25,941 nucleotides of DNA from Fidelibacterota bacterium (GTDB taxonomy: Bacteria; Marinisomatota; Marinisomatia; Marinisomatales; TCS55): NCBI GenBank assembly GCA_004124535.1, contig SCKQ01000032.1, positions 1 to 25,941 on the forward strand, read 5' to 3'. Shown here one piece after another: positions 16,158 through 24,102 of the stretch. The notes beneath the pieces were generated by a model. The model ran no database searches. It saw nothing but the letters and a program-made list of their open reading frames with translations, and had not been told where the DNA came from. Each line of letters begins with the position of its first letter. The stretch's first letter is position 1. The position numbers and the translations under genes are program-made.

Positions 16158-18475
16158 TTTATTGTTCCCCCTAGCAATGTATTCATGACCTCCTTACGAC
16201 GTCCTGTAAGTTCCAGCAAACTGGCCAAAATGGTAAGTGTTCCAAATGATGTTGAGAACATGGCAAATACCATTAATCCGCCCATATGCTGCAGCGGAAC
16301 GAATTCTGAGAATAGCAATGCGCCGAAAGCCATGTTTGATAATGCGTCTAAAATAATTGGATAACCTACCTCATCAATGACTCTATGACTGCGTGTTTTA
16401 ATAGGTACTTCGGCACGGGCTAGACGGCGATACTGAGATATATAGTGAATGGCAAAATCAACGCCCACGCCAATGATAACGGACGATAGCAGTGCAGTTA
16501 CATGGTTCAGATCTATTCTCAGAATTCCCATGAAACCGAAATTCAGAATTACTGCTGCCGATAATGGTATTACAGCTAAGATACCCCAACCAAAATGTTT
16601 AAAAAATATTGCCGCAATAAATGTTATCACAACAATTGATACACAGATGCTGATTACAGATGATTTTATTACCAACTCAACCATATCCCGCAATACTACA
16701 AGCTGTCCAGTGGCAGTTATATCTTTATATTTCGTAAAGTTTTTATCAACAAACTGTTCGATATCATTTACAAAGAGTACACTACTTTCTGTAGAGACAT
16801 TTTTTAGGATCGCCGTTACCAATGCTTTGGAATATTCATAGTCAACCAGGGTGGAAAAATCTTCCGGATCACCTGACATGGAATACATGGTGTATAAGTT
16901 GTTCACTTTGGCCCGTTCATCGGGTACTATTTCGTAGTCCGGATCATCATCCATTACCGTGCGGTGCATACGTTTAATTACATCGGCAATCGAAATCGTT
17001 GTGGAAACGCTAGGATTCTTTTCAACGTAATCTTGCAGTCGACTGATCTGTTGCAGCAATTCCGGGTCTTTCATATCACCATTTAATAGAAATACCAGAT
17101 TCATAGATCCAAGCATTTTTTTATCAAGGAACTCAAGGCTATCTCTAATCTTATTTCCTTTCTCAAAAAAGGAATACATATTGACTTCAGTGGTAACCAG
17201 TTTGATGCCATAAATTCCAATAGCCACCAGGAGCAAGCCACCTATTAAAATGCTGCGCGGCAACTTTATGATTGTACTGCCTAATTTATTAACAATATGT
17301 TCCAGTAAACCTGGTTTTCTAATTGCCCTAGAGTTCAAAGGCCAATTCTTCAGCATGATTAATGATGGCAGCAGCGTGATGGATAGTATCCAGGCCCAGG
17401 AAATACCGATAGCAATGGATACGCCATAACCGGTCATGTATTCTATTGGCGCGAACACCAGCGATAGAAATGCTGCTGCTGTGGTTAAACTGGTTAAAAA
17501 GATCGGTAACATTAATGAATCAATACTTTGTTCAATTGCCTTTGCTTTATCGCCGGTGATTCGCAGCTTTTTAAAAAATTTTGTTAAGAAATGGACACTA
17601 TCTGAATTGGCTATTGTCATTAGAATGATCGGCATTGATGTATTCATGATAGAAAAAACAAAACGCTCTGAGCCCGTTAAACCCCTGATCCAGCCCATGG
17701 ACCCCATCATTCCTATTAATGAAAGAATAATTACGCAAAGTATCATTAATACTCCGGCAAAGCTGCGCAGGCTAGCCAGTAGAATTACAACCATCATGAG
17801 TAATCCAATGCGGATCAATGATATAGCATCGGCACGCACCAAATTGCCTACGATACCAATTAAATAAGAGGGGCCTCCGAAATGGAGGTTGTACTCACTG
17901 AGTAATTTTTCTGCAGTGGCAATTATCTTCGCTACAGAAACCTGTTCATTAGTATTGCCGCTCGGTATTACTACTATATTAAAGAAATCATCATTTTGAG
18001 CAATAACTTGCTTTTTCAATTCCGCATTTTTTATTAGGTAAGCTTCTATGTCCGCAATTTCTTCAGGGGATAAATCTCTTTTATTTACCAGATCATCAAT
18101 TAAAAGAAAACCATCTTCACTTTCCATTTTATTCATATTGGTGAGACTGCGTACTTTCTCTACTTCTGGTAGTGCTTCCAAGGCTTTGGTGAAATCCCAT
18201 AAATCACTCATTGCTGTTGACTGGAAGAGGTTTTGTCCTTCAGCGCCAAACGCTACAAAAATCGGATCCGTATTGCCAAATTCATCTTTTACTTCTTCCC
18301 ATACCACTCTTGTTTTAACTGTTTTTGGTATCATTTTCATCATATCATCTTCAATGACAAAATGCTGCAGCCCAAAACCCATGATCAGCGTTATGATCAG
18401 AGCGCTAGCAAGCGTACGTTTAGGATGGTGGATTGATTGACGGACAGCCCATTTTTTAAATTTGGTATTAATCAT
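16154..18475 (-). CDS. MMPL/RND-family exporter
   Basis: Inner-membrane RND superfamily permease of 773 aa with the internal duplication typical of MMPL/COG1033 proteins. Transmembrane helix 1 lies at about 19-38, followed by a large periplasmic loop (about 40-215), a block of five or six helices, a second periplasmic loop (about 440-590), and another helix block. The repeated sterol-sensing-like segments read MTIANSDSVHFLTKFF and VDFAIHYISQYRRLARAE. Such permeases export lipids or hydrophobic molecules using the proton gradient. It begins the minus-strand run of eight genes, is coupled to the LolA-like gene by ATGA, and faces the thiamine pyrophosphokinase gene across a 149 bp divergent intergenic region. 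Substrate specificity is not deducible. Confidence 0.9.
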   Translation of the reverse strand: MINTKFKKWAVRQSIHHPKRTLASALIITLIMGFGLQHFVIEDDMMKMIPKTVKTRVVWEEVKDEFGNTDPIFVAFGAEGQNLFQSTAMSDLWDFTKALEALPEVEKVRSLTNMNKMESEDGFLLIDDLVNKRDLSPEEIADIEAYLIKNAELKKQVIAQNDDFFNIVVIPSGNTNEQVSVAKIIATAEKLLSEYNLHFGGPSYLIGIVGNLVRADAISLIRIGLLMMVVILLASLRSFAGVLMILCVIILSLIGMMGSMGWIRGLTGSERFVFSIMNTSMPIILMTIANSDSVHFLTKFFKKLRITGDKAKAIEQSIDSLMLPIFLTSLTTAAAFLSLVFAPIEYMTGYGVSIAIGISWAWILSITLLPSLIMLKNWPLNSRAIRKPGLLEHIVNKLGSTIIKLPRSILIGGLLLVAIGIYGIKLVTTEVNMYSFFEKGNKIRDSLEFLDKKMLGSMNLVFLLNGDMKDPELLQQISRLQDYVEKNPSVSTTISIADVIKRMHRTVMDDDPDYEIVPDERAKVNNLYTMYSMSGDPEDFSTLVDYEYSKALVTAILKNVSTESSVLFVNDIEQFVDKNFTKYKDITATGQLVVLRDMVELVIKSSVISICVSIVVITFIAAIFFKHFGWGILAVIPLSAAVILNFGFMGILRIDLNHVTALLSSVIIGVGVDFAIHYISQYRRLARAEVPIKTRSHRVIDEVGYPIILDALSNMAFGALLFSEFVPLQHMGGLMVFAMFSTSFGTLTILASLLELTGRRKEVMNTLLGGTIK

Positions 18476-18571
18476 AAATTAAACCAGCAAAAGTTGTGAA
18501 AAATATTTGATTATCTTAAACCTAATAGAGCATATTAAAGAACTATATTTAGTCCGTCCAATCAATTTCTT

Positions 18572-18586
18572 ATACCTTTCAGGTAT
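18572..18586. promoter_or_regulatory. Dyad ATACCT-ttc-AGGTAT in the divergent mmpl/tpk intergenic region
   Basis: A perfect inverted repeat with 6 bp arms and a 3 nt centre lies in the 149 bp between the divergent MMPL and thiamine pyrophosphokinase genes. It sits just upstream of a TATAAT at 18596-18601, where a -35 element would be expected, so it could be a repressor operator. Arms this short can arise by chance in AT-rich DNA. No TPP riboswitch signature is present here. Confidence 0.3.
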
Positions 18587-18595
18587 CGCAAATAC

Positions 18596-18601
18596 TATAA
18601 T
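18596..18601 (+). promoter_or_regulatory. Candidate -10 element of the tpk-symporter operon
   Basis: ACTATAAT ends 23 nt before the TTG start of the thiamine pyrophosphokinase gene. Transcription would begin near 18608 and give a leader of only about 17 nt. No good -35 hexamer is visible 16-18 nt upstream; that space is occupied by the dyad at 18572-18586, which would fit an operator or an activator-dependent promoter. Confidence 0.35.
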
Positions 18602-18624
18602 TTCATCTCGCGAAAGTAATTGAT

Positions 18625-19260
18625 TTGACTAATAAACAATCATTCAGCAAGCCCTTTATTATCCTGGCGAATGGACAGTACCCTACTCACCCAGCGGCTG
18701 TAAATATGTTGCAGGAGGCAAAGACAATAATTTGTACGGATGGTAGTGCCAATAAATTGTTAGATAATGGATTGGTCCCGCATGTCATTATTGGTGATAT
18801 GGATTCGGTCTCTATTGATCGGGATTCATTTACAGGATTTTATATTGAAATATCTGACCAAGATAATACAGATCTGGGAAAAACATTGGACTGGTGTAAA
18901 ACCAATAACCTTACTCCGCTTACTGTAATTGGCGCATCTCAAGAAAGGGAAGATCATACGTTAGGTAATCTGGCACTTCTAGCCAATTATAGTGACAAAT
19001 TAGAGATCACTTTTTGTACAGATTATTTTACCATTACTTGTCATCGCGGAGAGCGGTCATTCACTTCCTTTAAACAGCAGTTAGTATCAATTTTACCAGC
19101 AGAAGAAATACACTCTATAACAACGGAAGGTCTTGAATTTCCATTAAATGATGAACCGTTGTCGTTTTCAACTAGGGGCCTAAGCAACCGTTCAACTGGT
19201 CGCCAGTTTATCATTTCTAGTTCTGGGAAGATCTGGGTATTCCGTTCCCACCCTGATTAA
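18625..19260 (+). CDS. Thiamine pyrophosphokinase
   Basis: Enzyme of 211 aa transferring pyrophosphate from ATP to thiamine to form thiamine diphosphate. The N-terminal catalytic domain shows ICTDGSANKLLDNGLVPHV, then the metal-binding VIIGDMDSV, DNTDLGKTLDWC, and GASQEREDHTLGNLALL, the family counterpart of GxxGGRxDHxLxN. The C-terminal thiamine-binding domain contains LSFSTRGLSNRSTG. The start is TTG: the frame is closed by TAA at 18598-18600 and there is no ATG before the conserved IILANGQYP strand. Direct use of thiamine implies uptake or salvage, because de novo synthesis yields thiamine monophosphate, normally phosphorylated by ThiL. The 2 nt gap to the downstream symporter suggests the transporter supplies its substrate. 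Confidence 0.92.
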   Translation: MTNKQSFSKPFIILANGQYPTHPAAVNMLQEAKTIICTDGSANKLLDNGLVPHVIIGDMDSVSIDRDSFTGFYIEISDQDNTDLGKTLDWCKTNNLTPLTVIGASQEREDHTLGNLALLANYSDKLEITFCTDYFTITCHRGERSFTSFKQQLVSILPAEEIHSITTEGLEFPLNDEPLSFSTRGLSNRSTGRQFIISSSGKIWVFRSHPD

Positions 19261-19262
19261 AT

Positions 19263-20669
19263 ATGCATTACCTGGATATCTTGGTACTTGGGGTTTACGC
19301 TGCTGCCCTAGTCATCATTGGTTTTATACGGTCAGGTAACAGTAGATCTAATCCGGAAGAATATCTGCTCATGGGCCGGCGCTTGAGTCTTCCCGGGTTC
19401 ATAGCTACGCTGGTAACAACCTGGTATGGCGGCATTCTTGGACTCGGCGAGAATACATATTTATACGGTGTCCAAACATGGTTCATCTTTGCGCTGCCGT
19501 ATTACGTCTTTGGACTGATTTTTGCTTTGCTTCTGGCAAAACGAATATCAAAAGTAAAATTCATTTCAATCCCGGACCATTTTCATCATCACTATGGCCG
19601 GAGTGCGGGAATTGTGAGTGCCATATTCATCTTGGTTCTTGCAAGTCCTGCACCCTACATACTGAGTATTGGTATTTTGCTGCAAACCTTTTTGGATATT
19701 TCACTGGGCTGGGCTCTTATTTTAGCGCTGGGAACCAGCATGATCTACATATGGACCGGAGGATTTGGGGCAGTAATTCGTACTGATATCTTCCATTTTA
19801 TACTGATGTATGGCGGGTTCATAATTTTACTGGGCTTTGCCTGGGGTGAATATGGTTCACCTATCTCCATGATCAGTCAACTACCGGAAACGCATATTGA
19901 CCCGTTTGGCGGAATGTCAGTACAATATATTTTGGTATGGTTCTTTATCGCCATGTGGACATTTGTAGATCCGGGGTTTTATCAGCGCTGCGCTGCAGCA
20001 AATTCGCCTGTTACGGCAAAGAAAGGTATCCTGATTTCTCTGCTATTCTGGTTTATATTTGACCTATTAACCATCACTACCGGGCTCTATGCCAAATTTG
20101 CACTGGAAATCTCAGCACCATTGTTTGCATTTCCATTACTAGGAATGGAAATCCTGCCTCCCATTATATTTGGACTATTTATTGTTGGAATACTGGCTAC
20201 GATAATGTCTACGGTCGATTCATTGGGATTTATTAGCGCTATTACCTTTGGCCGTGATATCATGTGGCGGATCCAAGTGGCAGATGCAGGAAAAACCCCT
20301 GATATAGATCGTACGATGACACCTATGGTTCAAAAAGGTCTGTTTGTCATGGCCTTTCTGGCTTTGGCCTTGGCCGTGACAATTCCATCAGTTGTGAGGT
20401 TATGGTATATGACGGGGTCTATAATTGTGCCAGGCTTGCTATTACCTTTTCTGATGACCTTTAGAACACATCACATCAATTCAGTGAATATTATTCAATT
20501 GATGACCCTTCCGGTCATGATAGCAATTATCTGGTTCATTATGGGAAATTTAACTGATGGCTATCCTTTTGGGCTTGAGCCGTTTTACCCAGGACTACTA
20601 ACTTCCTTATTCATATTTAGCTTGAGTGGATTAAATGGCTCTAGGGATCGTACGAAAATTCCTGGTTAA
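19263..20669 (+). CDS. Sodium:solute symporter (SSS family), candidate thiamine or precursor transporter
   Basis: Integral membrane protein of 468 aa with about 12-13 hydrophobic helices, starting MHYLDILVLGVYAAALVIIGF. SSS-family features include NPEEYLLMGRRLSLPGFIATLVTTWYGG (helices 1-2, sodium and substrate site) and TGGFGAVIRTDIFHFILMYGG in the middle of the core, the counterpart of the GGxxAVxxTDxxQ signature. It follows the thiamine pyrophosphokinase stop by 2 nt and must be co-transcribed with it. SSS proteins are known in thiamine-pathway transport (ThiV in SAR11, proposed for the pyrimidine precursor), so thiamine or a precursor is the likely cargo here. That specificity is inferred from context, not from binding residues. 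Confidence 0.85.
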   Translation: MHYLDILVLGVYAAALVIIGFIRSGNSRSNPEEYLLMGRRLSLPGFIATLVTTWYGGILGLGENTYLYGVQTWFIFALPYYVFGLIFALLLAKRISKVKFISIPDHFHHHYGRSAGIVSAIFILVLASPAPYILSIGILLQTFLDISLGWALILALGTSMIYIWTGGFGAVIRTDIFHFILMYGGFIILLGFAWGEYGSPISMISQLPETHIDPFGGMSVQYILVWFFIAMWTFVDPGFYQRCAAANSPVTAKKGILISLLFWFIFDLLTITTGLYAKFALEISAPLFAFPLLGMEILPPIIFGLFIVGILATIMSTVDSLGFISAITFGRDIMWRIQVADAGKTPDIDRTMTPMVQKGLFVMAFLALALAVTIPSVVRLWYMTGSIIVPGLLLPFLMTFRTHHINSVNIIQLMTLPVMIAIIWFIMGNLTDGYPFGLEPFYPGLLTSLFIFSLSGLNGSRDRTKIPG

Positions 20670-20671
20670 AC

Positions 20672-20839
20672 TTGAACACTGGGGAACAAAAATTGAAGGC
20701 GTTCCTTACAGACAAGGTTCCTTTTGAGGGTATAGTATGGGACGTAGGTTAATTTCATGGCGATAATGATGGCTATGTTTTTGTCTCCAATACAGAAGAT
20801 CCATCTGTAACATTATTGAAAGCTTCCTGGGACGAATAA
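20672..20839 (+). pseudogene. Possible remnant of a short coding sequence, interrupted by one stop
   Basis: Directly after the symporter, one frame reads from a TTG at 20672 as about 26 sensible residues ending VPFEGIVWDVG, then a single TAA (20750-20752), then 28 more residues FHGDNDGYVFVSNTEDPSV and on to the stop at 20837. The composition looks protein-like on both sides of the stop (DNDGYVFVSNTED). It may be a decayed small gene or the end of a once longer one. No family is recognised. A chance open stretch is a real alternative. Confidence 0.3.
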
Positions 20840-20860
20840 CTTTATTTCAATTACCAAAAT

Positions 20861-20889
20861 AAAAAAGCCGGCTTATGCCGGCTTTTTTT
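20861..20889. terminator. Bidirectional intrinsic terminator
   Basis: A-tract (6 A), stem arm GCCGGC (20867-20872), loop TTAT, arm GCCGGC (20877-20882), then 7 T. Including the A/T tracts the stem extends to 12 bp, and it is symmetrical, so it can end transcripts from both sides. It lies between the plus-strand tpk-symporter operon and the minus-strand aldolase gene, exactly where a shared terminator is expected. Confidence 0.93.
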
Positions 20890-20923
20890 GTAAACATTTC
20901 TATTGATATTAACTCAACACAAT

Positions 20924-21937
20924 CTATTCCATATCAGCTGAATACTCACCCTTAGTAGCCAAGCCGTTTAAATTTACTCTTTTCATGAGTGCTTCTTTGG
21001 CAGCGGGTATATTTTCAGCTTTTCCAGACCAGACTTTTAACGCTGGCGCTTGCAAGGCGCGTCCATAAGAAAAGGTAAGATGCCAGGGAGAACCATCAAT
21101 TTGATTCATAGCATTGAGATGAGCTGTAGCTAATTCATCACTCTGCCCCCCAGACAGAAAGGCAATCCCCGGTACAGCTGCGGGAACCGTGTTCAAAAAA
21201 CAGTCTACTGTCATTTCCGCTACATCCTGGACAGAAGCCTGCTCTGAACAATCGTAGCCTGACAATACCATATTTGGTTTTAATACCATACCCTCCAACT
21301 CCACACCCTGTGATGCCAGTTCATAAAAAACAGAGTAAAGTGTTTCGGTAGTCAGTTGATAACTTTCTTCTATTGTATGGGTACCATCCATTAAAATTTC
21401 CGGTTCAACAATCGGTACCAGCCCCTGTTCCTGACATAGTGCAGCGTAGCGCGCCAGGGCATGGGCATTGGCTGAAATACAATAAGCAGTCGGAATATTT
21501 TCCCCAATGGTAATGACCGCGCGCCATTTGGCAAAACGGGCACCAAGCTCATGATATTCTTTCAAACGATCTCGTAGACCATCAAGCCCTTCGGTGATCT
21601 TTTCGTCATCAGTATTAGCGAGTTGTTTCGCGCCCTTATCCACTTTTATACCAGGCATGATTCCCAATGCTGATAAATGCTCTGGAAAAGGCACCCCGCC
21701 ATCCAGCGTAGACTGGCGAATTGTTTCATCAAACAAAATTACACCACTGATATGGTTTTCAATGCCATCAGCCGTAAATAGCATACCGCGGTAAGCATTA
21801 CGGCTCTCAGCTGTACTTTCTATATTGATACTATCAAACCGCTTTGTACATGTTGGTGTACTTTCATCTGCAGCTAGGATTCCTTTTCCATTTACTACCA
21901 TTGCCTGGGCTATATCAACTATCGATGCGTCATTCAT
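20924..21937 (-). CDS. Class I fructose-bisphosphate aldolase
   Basis: Schiff-base aldolase of 337 aa, cleaving fructose 1,6-bisphosphate to dihydroxyacetone phosphate and glyceraldehyde 3-phosphate and reversing this in gluconeogenesis. It is of the animal/plant-like class I type: GKGILAADESTPTCTKRF with Asp24, FAKWRAV with Lys138, VEPEILMDG with Glu178 and Glu180, and the Schiff-base Lys220 in LEGMVLKPNMVLSG. The C-terminal part retains FLSGGQSDE and FSYGRALQAPAL. At 337 aa it is slightly shorter than eukaryotic enzymes (about 363), lacking the long C-terminal tail. A GGGGAA box lies just before the ATG, with AAGGAG further upstream. It is third in the operon after PPi-type PFK and class II FBPase (25 nt gap counting from the ATG), and ends at the shared terminator. 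Confidence 0.94.
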   Translation of the reverse strand: MNDASIVDIAQAMVVNGKGILAADESTPTCTKRFDSINIESTAESRNAYRGMLFTADGIENHISGVILFDETIRQSTLDGGVPFPEHLSALGIMPGIKVDKGAKQLANTDDEKITEGLDGLRDRLKEYHELGARFAKWRAVITIGENIPTAYCISANAHALARYAALCQEQGLVPIVEPEILMDGTHTIEESYQLTTETLYSVFYELASQGVELEGMVLKPNMVLSGYDCSEQASVQDVAEMTVDCFLNTVPAAVPGIAFLSGGQSDELATAHLNAMNQIDGSPWHLTFSYGRALQAPALKVWSGKAENIPAAKEALMKRVNLNGLATKGEYSADME

Positions 21938-21955
21938 TTTTTCCCCTATTACTCC

Positions 21956-22909
21956 TTAATTATGAATTGTCTCAATCGTATCAACTTTGCCGGTTTCAAC
22001 ATAAATGACCTTACTCCATGTTTGCGCTTTGCTTCCATTATATTGAACACCAGGTATCCAACCATCACAAACTCCAGTTGCAACAAAAATTGCGTCCCTA
22101 GAAATGCATAAATTGTCTGCATTCCAAACTTTGTGGGCATCATTTTTCAGAATTTTTTCCGCTCGTTCCTGATAACTTTGTTCATGAAACCACAATTTTC
22201 CCTCAAATACACCATTTAGCCCTTTTACTGCCACTGCTGTAATAACCCCTTCAGGCGCGGACCCGATACCTAGTAGTAAATCTGCATCTCCATTTACAGC
22301 CCGCAAACCACCAACAATATCTCCGTTCTGAATGAGTTCCAGTTTGACGCCCATCTCCTTAAGAACATTTATTTTATCCAAATTTCGAGGTCTATCCAGT
22401 ATGATTACCTTTATATCGGTGATAGCTTTCCCCTGAATATCAGAAATAGATTTAATGTTATCCTCTACGGGAGATTCGAGAGACACCTGCCCTTTGAGTT
22501 CAGCCGGGCCCACGATCTTATCCATATAACATTCAGGGGCATGAAGCAAACTGCCTCTGGGTGCTACAGACAAAACACATATGGAATTGGGTAAATCAAA
22601 CGCACAATGGGCCGTGCATTCCAAGGGATCTACGGCAATATCTACTTTTGGCATTGACGGATCATGAATACCCATGCCCATTTCCTCACCAATGAATAAC
22701 ATCGGTGCCTGATCCATCTCACCCTCACCTATTGCCACTCGAGCGTGAACCGGGATGGTATCAAAGACTGCCCGCATAGCTTGCACCGCCGCATCATCAG
22801 CCTTGTTCATATCACCACAGCCTCTAAGTTTTCCACAGGCAACTGCTGCCTGTTCAGTGGCGCGCAAAAAATGCGGTGCCAATTCTGCTAGGTTACCTGT
22901 TTTCGACAT
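21956..22909 (-). CDS. glpX: Fructose-1,6-bisphosphatase class II
   Basis: Lithium-sensitive-type phosphatase of 317 aa hydrolysing fructose 1,6-bisphosphate in gluconeogenesis. The ATG at 22909 overlaps the upstream PFK stop by one base (TGATG), a classic coupling arrangement, so it is preferred over the TTG three bases earlier. GlpX motifs: DMNKADDAAVQAMR (metal site around Asp38), IGEGEMDQAPML (Glu62/Glu64), and PNSICVLSVAPRGSLLHAP. The metal and phosphate motif normally written DPxEGT or DPxDGT reads DPLECT here, with Cys98 replacing the Gly (codon TGC). The rest of the protein, including GGLRAVNGDADLLLGIGSAPEGV and the C-terminal IYVETGKVDTIETIHN, is intact, so the gene is not decayed. 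Activity is likely but the substitution deserves a check. Confidence 0.9.
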   Translation of the reverse strand: MSKTGNLAELAPHFLRATEQAAVACGKLRGCGDMNKADDAAVQAMRAVFDTIPVHARVAIGEGEMDQAPMLFIGEEMGMGIHDPSMPKVDIAVDPLECTAHCAFDLPNSICVLSVAPRGSLLHAPECYMDKIVGPAELKGQVSLESPVEDNIKSISDIQGKAITDIKVIILDRPRNLDKINVLKEMGVKLELIQNGDIVGGLRAVNGDADLLLGIGSAPEGVITAVAVKGLNGVFEGKLWFHEQSYQERAEKILKNDAHKVWNADNLCISRDAIFVATGVCDGWIPGVQYNGSKAQTWSKVIYVETGKVDTIETIHN

Positions 22910-24102
22910 CAATCGATTTGCCCTATTTCCTGTAGCATATTTTGAAACCAGTCGTTTTTCGTATTGAATGGTTTGCCACCCTTGATCCGGTCAAAATCAA
23001 TAATCGTGGGTTCACCATCATTATCTTCGTCCATACCCACGACACCAGATTGATTATTCAAGGCAAATTGAACCGCAAGCGCTGCTGATTTTTTGATCAA
23101 TATTAAATCTGCTTCATTCGGAGCAGCGGACCGAGCGAAATACCCACTTTTCTGTACCAAAGTTTTTTCTGCGCCAACAGTTTTTGAGAACCGTTTCGCA
23201 AACCATTTACCCGAATTTATATCATCCAAACGAACATGGCCAAAAGCATCTTTCTTGACATCCTCATTATTCCGTTCCATTTCAGAAATTATTTCCTGCT
23301 GACAGGCGCCTTCACTAAGGAAAATATTCACATTATCTTTCTGATCCATTTTTTCTGCAAGTCTTTGCCCCTCCATTCCCAGATCGACTTGTAATTCTGG
23401 TATATAAATCGCATCGATATCCCAGTTTTCCCGATATAGATTTAGATCACCATTAAATGTTCGGTTTGCAAGATGGTCACGATATTTTTTTGCTGTAGCA
23501 GCCGTGAGCCATCCACAATGACGACCCATTACCTCATGAATAATCAAATTCCTTGGGCTGGCTGTATTTTCATTGGCAATATTTTCAAAAAACAGCGCAC
23601 CCTGTTCAGCTGCTGTGTCAGCGCCCAGCGACTGCGAGATCGGTACAATATCATTATCAACTGTCTTTGGTAACCCCACCACTGTTAAATCATAATTATT
23701 TTCAGACAAATATCTTGCTAATTCAGCAGCCATAGTATTTGTGTCATCACCGCCAATTGTGTGTAGGATGGTAACTCTATCCATCTGTAACTGTTTTGCA
23801 GCCACTTCCAATGGCAAATCCCCTCCTGTCACCAAGCCTCGTCGAACGCAATCTTCAGCATTAGTGAGTTTTACTCGGCTGTTTCCTAGCGGGCTACCAC
23901 CATATTTATAAAGAAGATTAGCCTCACTACTCGCATTAACAGGGAATTCAATGAACCTGCCTTTCAGTAAGCCTTGGTAGCCATTTAAATAACCAATTAA
24001 TTCTGCATCTGGTGCAGTTTCAGCGTAGCATTCAATGAGCGCTCCAATTGAAGCTGACAAACATGGTGCAATACCACCGGCAGTTAAAAATGCAATTTTC
24101 AA
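22909..24102 (-). CDS. pfp: 6-phosphofructokinase, PPi-dependent type
   Basis: Phosphofructokinase of 397 aa. Two residues that separate pyrophosphate from ATP enzymes point to PPi: GGDDTNT (residues 117-123) with Asp120 where ATP-PFKs have Gly (GGDGS), and PKTVDND (145-151) with Lys146 where E. coli ATP-PFK has Gly. MGRHCGWLTAATA (192-204) is the substrate-binding segment of the same clade. PPi enzymes are reversible, so it could run in either direction. The start is TTG (MKIAFLTAGGIAPCLS), since no ATG lies upstream in frame within the intergenic region and the family begins with this glycine-rich strand. It heads the operon pfp-glpX-aldolase and is divergent from the acetoacetyl-CoA synthetase gene, 137 bp away. 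Confidence 0.92.
   Translation of the reverse strand: MKIAFLTAGGIAPCLSASIGALIECYAETAPDAELIGYLNGYQGLLKGRFIEFPVNASSEANLLYKYGGSPLGNSRVKLTNAEDCVRRGLVTGGDLPLEVAAKQLQMDRVTILHTIGGDDTNTMAAELARYLSENNYDLTVVGLPKTVDNDIVPISQSLGADTAAEQGALFFENIANENTASPRNLIIHEVMGRHCGWLTAATAKKYRDHLANRTFNGDLNLYRENWDIDAIYIPELQVDLGMEGQRLAEKMDQKDNVNIFLSEGACQQEIISEMERNNEDVKKDAFGHVRLDDINSGKWFAKRFSKTVGAEKTLVQKSGYFARSAAPNEADLILIKKSAALAVQFALNNQSGVVGMDEDNDGEPTIIDFDRIKGGKPFNTKNDWFQNMLQEIGQID

Noticed and set aside
17436..17867. Antisense open frame of 143 codons inside the MMPL permease
   Set aside because: It mirrors transmembrane coding sequence of the real gene; no start signal or recognisable domain.
18476..18624. Possible TPP riboswitch upstream of thiamine pyrophosphokinase
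   Set aside because: I looked for the CTGAGA and ACCTGA-type conserved elements of the THI box in the 149 bp region and found neither, and the space after the candidate promoter is only about 17 nt.
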